From Planctomycetaceae bacterium (GTDB lineage Bacteria > Planctomycetota > Planctomycetia > Planctomycetales > Planctomycetaceae): a stretch of 64,000 bases of DNA. Position numbers and translations under genes: made by a program. Shown here piece by piece: positions 53,185 through 62,700 of the stretch. The notes under the pieces were generated by a model. It was not told where the DNA came from and did not search any database. It worked only from the letters and a program-made list of their open reading frames with translations. The stretch spans positions 1 through 64,000 of the forward strand of contig JAGQPX010000116.1 of assembly GCA_020426505.1 (NCBI GenBank), in the 5' to 3' direction. Numbering within the stretch: position 1 is the first letter of the stretch; each line of letters begins with the position of its first letter.

Positions 53185-54843
53185 ATGTCCGCAGACACGA
53201 TCATCCCCGCTGCGCGCAGCCTTCGCAGGGGAAGGCGGTGTTTGCAGTGGGCCTTGCTGGCGTTCATCGTCGCTGGCGTGTCGACGCTGGCAGGGTGTGC
53301 GACCACACTCGATGTCTCGGCCCTCAAGCTGGACCCCTTCAGAAAAGACCGCACAGAGTCAGACGAGATCGAACTCGCCTCTGCCTCGGACGAAAAAGTG
53401 GATCGCGGCGAGCGGCCCAGCATCGACGGAGTGATGGGGCCAATCGAGCGCGAGTTGCATCAGGCATCGTGGGAAAAGCAGAAACGCGAAGCCGCTGCGG
53501 CTGACGGACAATACGGCATCGAAGGTCTCGCCGAGTACGAGGCGGCCGAGAAGCTCTTCGAGGAGGGCAAATATCACGCAGCGGAGAAGGCTTTCAAAAA
53601 ACTCGCTAAGGATCGCAAGAATCGCGGACTCAACTTCGGTGAGCGTGCCGCTGCGGCATTGAAAACGGGTGTCTCTGACCCGGCTGCCAACAGCTACGGC
53701 GATCCGATCGAAGAGGACGCGTTGTTCATGCACGCGGAGTCTCTCTACAAACAGAAGAAGTACTCCTGGGCACAGGATGCCTACGACCGGTTGCTCGAAC
53801 GTTATCCCTCCTCCCGTCACCTTGATGATGTGACGCGGCGGATGTTTGCGATCGCTCAGTCGTGGATGGGCTTCCCGGATGCTCGTGATGACAACGTTGA
53901 ACTCGCCAGCGGTGAGTTGCAGAAAACGAATCCACGCACGGGTGACCGGAGTTTCAAGAAGCCGTCGTTCGTCAACATTGGCGATGACTCACGTCCGTTG
54001 TTCGACACGGCGGGTCGAGCGTTGCAGGCACTGCAGACCATCTGGCTGCACGACGCCAACGGACCACTCGCGGATGACGCCCTCATGCTCACCGCGAACT
54101 ATCACCTGCAAACGGGTGACTTTGTCGAAGCGGCACGTGTCTACCAATTGCTGCGAGAGCAGTACCCGGACAGCCCGCACTTTAAGGATGCCTACCTGCT
54201 CGACTCACACGTCCGCCTCGCCGCCTACGAAGGTCCGGGGTACGACGACAAGGCTCTGAACAGTTCCAAACAGCTGAAAGAAACCGCCCAGCGGCTGTTC
54301 CCCGATCTCGACCCCGAACAGCAACAGAAGCTCAGCGACGAACTCGACCGCATCAGTGTGCGAGAGGTCGAACGCTTGTGGCATCTGGTCGAGTTCTACC
54401 AAAGCAAGAGCAACGACGCGGCCATTGTTGTGCACTGCAATCTGATCATGAACAAGCATCCGGACTCCCCCTTTGCAGAGCGAGCGCGAAAAGCACTGGA
54501 GGAAGTCGCGGAGCGTCGCCGAAGTGGTCCGTCGAGCTCGTTGAATCCGTTCCGGGACAAGGACGAATCGGCCGGTTCACCGGTGTTTGCCGGCATCGCG
54601 CCTCGCACACCGAGTCCACGTCAAACGGCCAAGGCCGAAGTGCCTCCCGCGACTGCGACAGTGCCCGGCGGTGCCGACGCCGGTCGGGCAACAACCAAAC
54701 CGCCAACAAAACCTGGCTTCTTGCGTGGACTCTTGACGCCCATCACGAAAGACCCCGAGTTACGCCCCATCGAAGACGACTCGGCGAACGACGGCTCTTC
54801 GAGCAGCGACGATGATGACTCAGCCGGTCGTTCGTCCCTGTGA
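53185..54843 (+). CDS. BamD-like TPR lipoprotein
   Basis: A 552-residue lipoprotein: WALLAFIVAGVSTLAGCATT carries a lipobox with Cys near residue 38. The mature part contains TPR-like pairs in BamD/YfiO style: AAEKLFEEGKYHAAEKAFKK, ESLYKQKKYSWAQDAYDRLL followed by ERYPSSRHLDD, MLTANYHLQTGDFVEAARVY, and HCNLIMNKHPDSPFAERARK. The 120-residue C-terminus is Ser/Thr/Pro/Asp rich and low complexity. BamD is part of the outer-membrane beta-barrel insertion complex. This protein is about twice the E. coli length, so the role is not secure. ATG 53185 has AAGGATG upstream. The lptE-like gene begins 13 bp after its stop. Confidence 0.78.
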   Translation: MSADTIIPAARSLRRGRRCLQWALLAFIVAGVSTLAGCATTLDVSALKLDPFRKDRTESDEIELASASDEKVDRGERPSIDGVMGPIERELHQASWEKQKREAAAADGQYGIEGLAEYEAAEKLFEEGKYHAAEKAFKKLAKDRKNRGLNFGERAAAALKTGVSDPAANSYGDPIEEDALFMHAESLYKQKKYSWAQDAYDRLLERYPSSRHLDDVTRRMFAIAQSWMGFPDARDDNVELASGELQKTNPRTGDRSFKKPSFVNIGDDSRPLFDTAGRALQALQTIWLHDANGPLADDALMLTANYHLQTGDFVEAARVYQLLREQYPDSPHFKDAYLLDSHVRLAAYEGPGYDDKALNSSKQLKETAQRLFPDLDPEQQQKLSDELDRISVREVERLWHLVEFYQSKSNDAAIVVHCNLIMNKHPDSPFAERARKALEEVAERRRSGPSSSLNPFRDKDESAGSPVFAGIAPRTPSPRQTAKAEVPPATATVPGGADAGRATTKPPTKPGFLRGLLTPITKDPELRPIEDDSANDGSSSSDDDDSAGRSSL

Positions 54844-54855
54844 CCCAATCCCGCC

Positions 54856-55410
54856 ATGTGTAACAACCAAACATTTCCGGAAGCGACCCGCTGTGGTCGC
54901 CGCTCGACGATGGGACTAATGCTCATCGGGCTGATGCTACCGGGATGTTCGGGCTACATGGTTGGAGGCGCCTATGCCCCGGACATTCGCACGGTGCATG
55001 TGCCGACGTTCACGACCGACTCGTACCGTCGCGGCTTTGAGCTTCAGCTGACCGAGGCGGTGCAGAAACAAATTCAGTCGCGTACCCCCTACCGACTCAC
55101 CAAGGGACCCGGAGCCGACACGAGACTGACCGGGCACATCGTCGAGGTTCGCAAGGACGTGCTGACCGAGACGAAGTTTGACGATCCTCGCGAGTTGCAA
55201 CTCTCGCTCGCGGTCGAGGTTCGCTGGGAAGACCTGCGGACCGGTCAGGTGCTCTCGTCACGTCAGATGCCACTGAGCGGAGAGGCCGTGCAACTAATCG
55301 CTCACTCGGAGTATGCCCCCGAAGTGGGCCACTCGCTCGCGACCGCCACGCAGGACGTCACCGAGTCACTCGCCCGCCAGATCGTGGGCATGATGGAAGT
55401 TCCGTGGTGA
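54856..55410 (+). CDS. lptE: LptE-family LPS-assembly lipoprotein
   Basis: A 184-residue lipoprotein with lipobox MLPGC (Cys near residue 31; a second Met at 54910 is the alternative start). The mature part shows the LptE pattern: PDIRTVHVPTFTTDSYRRGF then ELQLTEAVQKQIQSRTPYRL and ADTRLTGHIVEVRKDVLTET, with a VRWEDLRTG strand. LptE plugs the LptD barrel in the outer membrane. The gene is paired with the BamD-like gene; the LptD-like protein lies 34 kb away. A strong hairpin follows 8 bp after the stop. Confidence 0.85.
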   Translation: MCNNQTFPEATRCGRRSTMGLMLIGLMLPGCSGYMVGGAYAPDIRTVHVPTFTTDSYRRGFELQLTEAVQKQIQSRTPYRLTKGPGADTRLTGHIVEVRKDVLTETKFDDPRELQLSLAVEVRWEDLRTGQVLSSRQMPLSGEAVQLIAHSEYAPEVGHSLATATQDVTESLARQIVGMMEVPW

Positions 55411-55417
55411 TACGACC

Positions 55418-55482
55418 ATTCGTTTCATTCGCAACATTCGTGGTTGAATAAAACAACCGCGAATGGCACGAATGAGGCGAAT
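55418..55482. repeat. Four-stem hairpin of CATTCG words after lptE
   Basis: Left arm: ATTCG, 3 nt, CATTCG, 3 nt, CATTCG, 1 nt, GGTTG (55418-55446). Loop AATAAAA (55447-55453). Right arm: CAACC, 1 nt, CGAATG, 3 nt, CGAATG, 3 nt, CGAAT (55454-55482). All 22 module positions pair, while all the spacers mismatch, giving 1x1, 3x3 and 3x3 internal loops at 9-bp steps. Confidence 0.8.
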
Positions 55483-55583
55483 CTCTGAATGTGTTGCCTT
55501 AATATCTTTGACGCGATTACTGTCTCTTACGTTGCTTTGACGGTATGCTGTGCCTCTCTCCTGTCTGAGATCGAGGTGTCACG

Positions 55584-56420
55584 ATGCGTACTCTCTTGCC
55601 GTGCGTCGCTGCCTGTTGTGCGTTATTGTTGAGCGCGGCTACGTCATTCGCGGCAGACGCTCAGCCTCTCCGGCTCGATTGGGAGAAGAACTACCTCACG
55701 ATCACGGGCGACCATCTCCCCGGCGGCGAGATGAAGGTGCAGTATCTCGAAGCCTACTGTCGAGCTGGGTCGACCGATGCGGACTGGGGTAAACACACAA
55801 AAATGAAGCACGCGACCGTTCGTCTGGACGATGGTCGAGACGACCGGTTCGTCAAGCTGCAATGCAAAGTCGAGGACGGGCTGGTCGTGGTCCACGAAAT
55901 ACGATCGACGCACGATGAGGTCGACTTCCGCATCCTCGCGACCAACCCAACCGACAAACGCAGCGAAGCTCACTGGGCACAACCGTGCATTCGGCTGGAC
56001 AAGTTCACCGAACGGAATCAGGAGTCGTACCTCGAAAAGGGCTTCGTGTTTCTCGATGGTGAGTTGGCAACGATGCCGACCCGTAACTGGGCGACCGAAG
56101 CGCGGTACACCCCCGGACAGGTCTGGGCACCGAAAGGAGTTGACCGAAACGATGTGAACCCGCGTCCCCTGTCGGTACTCGTCCCGTCGAATGGACTCAT
56201 CGGCTGTTTCTCAGCAGACGATACGATGCTCTTCGCCACGGCCTTCGAGCCGTATCAGGAATTGTTCCAAGGAGTGATCGTCTGCCTGCACGCCGACTTC
56301 CGGCTCGGCGGATTGGAGCCGGGCGAGACCAAGAGCATCCGCGGGAAGATCTACATCCTGCCGAACGATGTCCCTGCATTGTTGAAACGTTACGAACGCG
56401 ACTTCCCTGAACACCATTGA
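55584..56420 (+). CDS. Secreted hypothetical protein
   Basis: A 278-residue protein with signal peptide (CVAACCALLLSAATSFAA). The mature part is beta-rich: LRLDWEKNYLTITGDHLPGG, YLEAYCRAGSTDADWGKHTK, VKLQCKVEDGLVVVHEIRST and a segment ending GLEPGETKSIRGKIYILPND. This looks like a beta-sandwich or supersandwich resembling the fold of sugar-modifying proteins in planctomycetes, but no motif shows a reaction. The symporter gene begins 13 bp after its stop, so the two are likely cotranscribed and may act on the same solute. Confidence 0.68.
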   Translation: MRTLLPCVAACCALLLSAATSFAADAQPLRLDWEKNYLTITGDHLPGGEMKVQYLEAYCRAGSTDADWGKHTKMKHATVRLDDGRDDRFVKLQCKVEDGLVVVHEIRSTHDEVDFRILATNPTDKRSEAHWAQPCIRLDKFTERNQESYLEKGFVFLDGELATMPTRNWATEARYTPGQVWAPKGVDRNDVNPRPLSVLVPSNGLIGCFSADDTMLFATAFEPYQELFQGVIVCLHADFRLGGLEPGETKSIRGKIYILPNDVPALLKRYERDFPEHH

Positions 56421-56433
56421 ACGCACAACCACG

Positions 56434-57999
56434 ATGAACATCCTTCTCGCACAAGCCGAACACGCTGTCGAACTGCGCACGCTCGATGCGGTCGTCCTCG
56501 TTCTCTACCTGCTCGGGATGGCTGCCGTCGGGCTGTATTTTGCCCGGAAGAACGACAGCACTGAAGAATATTTCGTCGGCAATCGGTCGTTTCCTGGTTG
56601 GGTGATCGGCCTGTCGATGCTTGGCACGACGATCAGTTCAGTGACGTTCCTTGCCTTCCCCGGCGACTCTTATGCCAACAACTGGAGCAAACTGGTCGCG
56701 AACCTTACGCTGCCGATCGTGGCCATCTTTGCGATCGTGGTCATCATCCCGTTCTTTCGACGGGGCAACCTCACGTCCGCGTTCGAGTACCTGGAAGCCC
56801 GCTATGGTACCACGGTTCGTTTCTACGGTGTGATGACATTTGTGGTCGCCCAATTGTTTCGACTGGCCCGCATCCTGTTCCTCGTTTGCCTGCCGATCCA
56901 GGTGCTCACGGGTGCCGACCTGTGGATGATCATCGTTTGCATGGGGATCTTCATCGCCTTCTACACGGTCGCAGGCGGCATCGAAGCAGTGATCTGGACA
57001 GACGTGATTCAGGCGTTCGTGCTGTTGTTCGGCGGGGTCGTCTGCATCGGATTCGTCGTCTCACACCTGCCCGGTGGATTCAGCGAGGTGTTCGAGGTTG
57101 CGACCGCCAACGACAAGTTCTCGCTGGGATCCTTCGACATCGATTGGGAGCAGAACACCTTCTGGACAGTAAGCCTGCTGGGCATCTTCACCTGGGTCTT
57201 CGCCTACTCGGGCGATCAGACGGTCGTGCAGCGGTACGTCTCCGCCAAGTCGACCAAAGAGGCTCGCAAGGCGACGGCCATCTTCTCTGCAGTCGCGGTG
57301 CCGACCTGGGCTCTGTTCTTTTTTGTGGGGACATGCGTCTACGCTTACTATCAGCGCTACCCGAGCGATTCTGTCAACGGTTTGACCACCGATGCCGTCT
57401 TTCCGCACTTCATTCTCACGGTCCTTCCAGCCGGTCTCGCCGGTCTGGTCATCGCAGGGGTTCTCGCAGCAGCCATGTCATCGCTCGACTCCAGCCTGAA
57501 CAGCATCGCGACTGTGACAGTGATCGATATCGTCAAGCCATACCTCCTGCCGGGACGTACCGATCAATTCTATCTCAGACTCGCCAAGGTGATCGCGACC
57601 CTCTGCGCGGGCGTGATGATCGTCGGAGCCATCATTGTTGAGAGCATCCCCAAAGAGAGCATGAACGATCTGACCTGGATCGTGGAATCCGTGTTCAACG
57701 GGTGCCTCATGGCCGTGTTCATGATCGGATTCTTCACGGTGCGCGTGCGTAATCGGGCCGCGATCCTGGCGCTGTTGGTCTCCGTCAGCGTCAATGTCTA
57801 CCTTGCCTTCAATTGGCTCGGCTGGGTTCCGACCGGTTGGGAAGTGACTCTGAACAACTACTGGGTCGGCCCGCTGGTGAACATCCTGTTCGCCACACTC
57901 GCCATTACGTTCAGCCTGTTCGTCGGCAAGAGTGACGCCGACGCGGAGAAGTCACTCGAAGGTCTGACCGTCTGGACGCAGACAGACAAGCCAGCATGA
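56434..57999 (+). CDS. Sodium:solute symporter (SSS family)
   Basis: A 521-residue SSS transporter with about 13 helices. Characteristic stretches are EEYFVGNRSFPGWVIGLSML, GTTISSVTFLAFPGDSYAN, FYTVAGGIEAVIWTDVIQAF and FAYSGDQTVVQRYVSAKSTK. The unwound first-helix segment with Ser/Thr contributes to the sodium site. Substrates in the family include sugars, sialic acid, amino acids and choline; the secreted partner upstream suggests sugar-like solutes, which is inference. No regulator lies next to it. Confidence 0.92.
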   Translation: MNILLAQAEHAVELRTLDAVVLVLYLLGMAAVGLYFARKNDSTEEYFVGNRSFPGWVIGLSMLGTTISSVTFLAFPGDSYANNWSKLVANLTLPIVAIFAIVVIIPFFRRGNLTSAFEYLEARYGTTVRFYGVMTFVVAQLFRLARILFLVCLPIQVLTGADLWMIIVCMGIFIAFYTVAGGIEAVIWTDVIQAFVLLFGGVVCIGFVVSHLPGGFSEVFEVATANDKFSLGSFDIDWEQNTFWTVSLLGIFTWVFAYSGDQTVVQRYVSAKSTKEARKATAIFSAVAVPTWALFFFVGTCVYAYYQRYPSDSVNGLTTDAVFPHFILTVLPAGLAGLVIAGVLAAAMSSLDSSLNSIATVTVIDIVKPYLLPGRTDQFYLRLAKVIATLCAGVMIVGAIIVESIPKESMNDLTWIVESVFNGCLMAVFMIGFFTVRVRNRAAILALLVSVSVNVYLAFNWLGWVPTGWEVTLNNYWVGPLVNILFATLAITFSLFVGKSDADAEKSLEGLTVWTQTDKPA

Positions 58000-58132
58000 C
58001 AACATGAGGTGGCTTCTGACTTGGACATTTCGGCAGGAAGTGCCGGAGCGTCAAGGTTTGCCCAGTTTTCCTGACCCGACCGTATGAGTCCAGTCGATAG
58101 GAAACGAATGGCCTCAGGGCTCAACGCTCCCG

Positions 58133-59674
58133 GTGTGCCGTCACGTCAAGAGGTTGTCCTTGCGCGTTTCGCTGACAATTCGATGGCGAATTCTGTTCAC
58201 GATCATCTTCGCCGCCACATCGCTCATGTGGCCGGAGAGCGATCGGCGTGCAGTCGCTGAAGCTGCGGACTTTCTGACTCAGCAATCTGTCTTCTTCAAT
58301 GAGACCGAGACGTCGCAAACAGCTGACGAGATGGACGGTGTAACCAAAGAGGAGTCATCTGAAATCGACGATCTGGAGAAGCGTCTCAAGAAGATGGAGG
58401 ATGCCTGGAGCGAGCATCAGAAGGAGTTGAAGGACGCAGACGACGAAGCCGCGTGTAAGCCGACATTCGAGATTCATGGTCGGATTCACGCGGATTACTG
58501 GTCCTTTCCCAATGCCAGCAACGGGATCGGATTCTTCGAGCATTCCAACCCTGCCCAAACGAGCTATGGAACCGATCCGGAAGATGTCTTTGATTTTCGA
58601 CGAGTGCGCCTGGAGATGCAGGGGACCTTACTGAAGAGCATGCTTTGGCGGATGCAGATCGACTTCAACAATCCGCAGACTCCCGAGTTTAAGGATGTCT
58701 ACGTTGGATTTGACCAACTGCCATTCAACCAGAGATTGCTGATCGGCAATCAAAAGAGGCCACTCGGACTGGACCAGATCAACAGCAGCAAGGACAACGT
58801 CTTTCTCGAAAGGTCATTGGCTCAGGAAGCCTTTAACGACAGCAATCGTCGCCCTGGAGTTGTGGTACACGGAAATACCGACGACGATTCGCTCGGCTGG
58901 ACCTATGGGGTCTTCCTGCTGGAGGATATTACCATCGATGGTCAATACCGAGGCGACACAGGTCAGACCAGCCTGAACGCAAGGGTCTTCGGAAGTCCGT
59001 GGTATGAGCGATGCACCGATGGCTGCGACTATTGGCATTGGGGTATTGCCGGGATGATCGCTTTTCCGGAGGGGAATCCCAACAATCTTCAGACCTCAGA
59101 CGTCAACTTTGCCCGCTATCGCACTCATCCTGAAGCACGCCCAATGTCCCGATGGTTCGATACCGATCAAATCTTGTATGGCCAAATGTTCGAGACGTTC
59201 GGACTGGAGAGTATCTTCAACTCCGGACCACTGCAGGTCACGGCTGAATATCAGACAAACTGGACACAGCGAGGTGCTCTCGGCGGCAGCGATTTGTTCT
59301 TCCACGGCGGCTACGTCTACGCAGCCTGGATGCTTACCGGCGAGCACATTCCCTACGATCGTACGAGCGGCACCATCGGACGACTCCAACCGCATCGCAA
59401 CGTCTTCTGTGTCGATCGAGACTGTGCCAAGTGCGGACAAGGCTGGGGCGCGTGGCAACTCGGCCTGCGGTACTCGTACCTCGACCTCACCGACGCAGAC
59501 ATCACCGGAGGCGTCGGCCACTCCGGCACGCTGGCCCTCAACTGGTTCTTCAACGCCTACGCCAAGCTCCAGTTCAACCTGATCTACGGCACCATCGATC
59601 AGCGCGGCCCCATCGGTGGCTACGACAGCGGCACTTACCTCATTGCCGGCACTCGAATGGCAATCGAGTTCTGA
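58133..59674 (+). CDS. OprP-like porin with N-terminal coiled coil
   Basis: A 513-residue outer-membrane porin of the phosphate-selective OprO/OprP type. After a hydrophobic signal (ILFTIIFAATSLMW) comes a coiled coil (EIDDLEKRLKKMEDAWSEHQ), a layout known from planctomycete porins. The barrel begins with FEIHGRIHADYWSFPNASNG and includes RRVRLEMQGTLLKSMLWRMQ, ERSLAQEAFNDSNRRPGVVV, and ends with YLIAGTRMAIEF, with the terminal Phe of barrels. The start GTG 58133 gives a basic segment before the signal; later starts are possible. Anion selectivity is only suggested by family. Confidence 0.85.
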   Translation: MCRHVKRLSLRVSLTIRWRILFTIIFAATSLMWPESDRRAVAEAADFLTQQSVFFNETETSQTADEMDGVTKEESSEIDDLEKRLKKMEDAWSEHQKELKDADDEAACKPTFEIHGRIHADYWSFPNASNGIGFFEHSNPAQTSYGTDPEDVFDFRRVRLEMQGTLLKSMLWRMQIDFNNPQTPEFKDVYVGFDQLPFNQRLLIGNQKRPLGLDQINSSKDNVFLERSLAQEAFNDSNRRPGVVVHGNTDDDSLGWTYGVFLLEDITIDGQYRGDTGQTSLNARVFGSPWYERCTDGCDYWHWGIAGMIAFPEGNPNNLQTSDVNFARYRTHPEARPMSRWFDTDQILYGQMFETFGLESIFNSGPLQVTAEYQTNWTQRGALGGSDLFFHGGYVYAAWMLTGEHIPYDRTSGTIGRLQPHRNVFCVDRDCAKCGQGWGAWQLGLRYSYLDLTDADITGGVGHSGTLALNWFFNAYAKLQFNLIYGTIDQRGPIGGYDSGTYLIAGTRMAIEF

Positions 59675-59738
59675 GATTGCCATGGCGACCGCTGTTCTTC
59701 ATTTTGATCACCAGATGATTTCGCGACCATCGAGCATA

Positions 59739-62700
59739 TCAGTCTGCTGTTCCAGTAAGTGTAAAGGCCGCCCAATAGTAGGGATGACCGGTGTGATACT
59801 CACGACGGAGGTCAGCAAGGAGTGCCAGTTGTCCCGCGCGTACGGCTTGCGATCTGCTTTGTCCCGTCACCAGATTTTTGAAAAAGTCTTGCATCAGCTC
59901 GGCTGTCTGGGCATCGGGAATCTGCCAGAGGGTCGCCAGGACTGACTCGGCTCCTGCGATTTGGAAGGCTTGTCGCAGTCCTGCAACCCCTTCTCCGTTC
60001 TGAATTTCTCCGATTCCCGTCTCACACGCACTCAGGACGACCAGACCAGTTCCATTGAGGTCACTGCTGACGACCTCCATGCCGGTGAGAACACCATCAT
60101 CAACCGCTCCCGACAGTTGTTTCCGTTTGTTGCATCCCGCGAGCAGCAACCCACACCGGAGCAGCGGATTCTCAATGAGTGTGCCATTCTTCGTTACTGG
60201 AACTGAATCCTTTGCAATCCGAGCGAGTGGCTCGCTCAACTCGACTTGTTGATCTTCGAGGTAATAGCCGTGCGTGCTGAGCACCAGCACGGGCGGATGA
60301 CTCAATTGCTTGAATGTCTCCTCACGCGCCGCTGCTTCGAGATGAACGGTCGGTCTCAGCCCGGTGTGCTGTTGAATGAGCGGCGTGATGGCGGCCGCCT
60401 CCTGAGCAGTTCCCGGCAATCGATCAACCGCTTGCAGATCATCGAACGATCCAACGAACCGCGACGAGGATGGCCGCTCATTCAACGGAGTCGGAATCAG
60501 ATTGTAGTCCGGATCGGCAAAGATGACGGGAGAAGATTGCGGGGCACTGGTCGATGGTGGTGCGGCAAGATCACGTCCGCTGACGACGTAACTGATCTCG
60601 TACTCCTCGACCGCGTATCTTCCATCGGACAACGGCAATGCTGACCATGGGACGAGCCAGAGTGAGGAGTCGGGGCTGATGATCAACCGTCTTGCGTCTC
60701 CAGTTTTTCGCAGCAGCGGGTCGAATAACTGAATGGCAAGCTGCCTGAGAGGTTGATGGACAGCCTGTTCTGCATCCTTGGGTCCCCAGCGGTCGATGAG
60801 GTCGGGGCTCTCATTCATCGCTTCGCGGGCCGCCAGCACAGCGGCATCGATGCTTGATGCGGATCCCAGGTCATGGATCTCGACTTCCCCTTCTCCGCCT
60901 GGATGAGTCACCCAGGCGACGTACCGGGACTCGTGATATTTGTTCGATTCAATGCTGTACGGATGCAGACGAACGATGTCGACGAACACGCTTCCCTCGG
61001 ATAACTGTGAGCGAACGTCGTCAATCTCCACCCACGAAGCGGACTCTGCGCTGATTCCACTCTGCTGCCGGAGTTGTCTGGCCAGTTGCTGTTCCTTTTC
61101 CTCAAGGTCAGCCAATCTCTGCTGATGCCTCTTTTGCAGATGCGGTTCCACTTGACTGACGGCCAGCCGCGCGAGCTGGCCACGGATTGTCGTCAGCTCT
61201 GTTGCCACATTGGACGTTCCTTCGGCGAGACGTCCGTGTTCGGCAAGCGCTTCCTGAGCGATCGCCTTTCCATTGATCAGCCACTCACTCGACTGTTCCA
61301 ACACAGCCGGGAACGTCTGAGCATATTGCTGACCAACCGAAAGATCGCGATGAAACTCATCAAGATAATCAACGGCGAGGAACTGCAACTGTTCGGCCGT
61401 CGAGAGACCGGGCAAGAGCCGACTCACGTATGACCGTTGGGCCTGTCGGAGTTCATGCATGAACGTCAAAGCGGTCTGAACATCTCCCTGCTTCAGGGAA
61501 CCCACGATGAGATTCCCCATGGCATCCATGGTCGCCGGATGATCGACCCCCGCGGACTGGCGAAGCGAGTTGGTTGCCAGCTGCCAATGGCCCATCGCGT
61601 CCGCGACCTTCCCCTGATCAAATTCTGCATTGCCTAGATTAATGACGGCATCAAGTGTCGTCGGATGCTCGGGGCCAAACACTGCGGCGTACTGCGTCCA
61701 GACTTGAGAGTGGAGTGATTCGGCTGCTTCGTGATCCTCCATGTCGTCGAATGCGACAGCCAGATTGCCAGTTGTGCGAAGCGTGTCCGGGTGTTTGTCG
61801 CCCAAAACAGCACGTTGCCGTTCCAGGACTCTCTGCAACAGATCTCTCGCGGGTCCGGGCTGTCTCAATCGGAGCAGTGCGATGGCCAAGCTGTTTTGTG
61901 TCCTGAGTGTATCAGGATGGTTTTCGCCAATCGTTGTGATGCGTTGTGATGCCGCCTCTTCGAGCAGGGACCTGGCATCAACCAGATCATTGAGCTTTAA
62001 CAGGACAACCCCTAACTGGTCACAAGTCTGCAAGGTGTCTCGATGTGACTCACCAAGGACTTGACGTTGTTTCCTCAAAGCCTGTTCCAGCAACATACGA
62101 GCTGTCGTGTAGTCATGCAGAAGTGCGTGCACGTCGGCCAGGTTCGTCATGGCCGTTAAAGTGTACTGATGATCCTCTCCAAGCTGCTCACGGAATAGTT
62201 GCAGTGATTGCTCGTGCCGTGCCTTTGCCTCTTCCAGTCTGCCCAGGGAAACGAAGATTGTGGTCAGGTTGTTGAGCGAAGCGAGAGTGTCGGCGTGGGC
62301 TGGCCCCAGCGTTTGATTGCGAAGCTGGAGAACCCGTTCCTGAATCGGCAGTGCCCTCTCGTATTCCCCAGCGAGGTTCAGGACCCCCGCGAGGCTGTGC
62401 ATCGACTGCATCGACTCAGGATCTGATTCACCGAGTATCGCCTGGCGAATGCTCAAAGCACTGCTGAACTGCTCGATGGCTCCGGGATAGTCACCCTTTT
62501 GGTAGAGATGTCCCCCGAGGACCTCATGAGCGTCCGCCACCTGCGGGTGTTCATTGCGATAGACCTGCACAAGCAACGCGAGGATTTGACGTATGCTTTC
62601 CTCTGACGCCTGAAATTCCTTTTGTGACACCTGTTGCTGATACTGCTGGAAAAGATCTCGCACCTTCTGCAGTCGCTGCTCGTCGGCCTGGCTGATCGGG

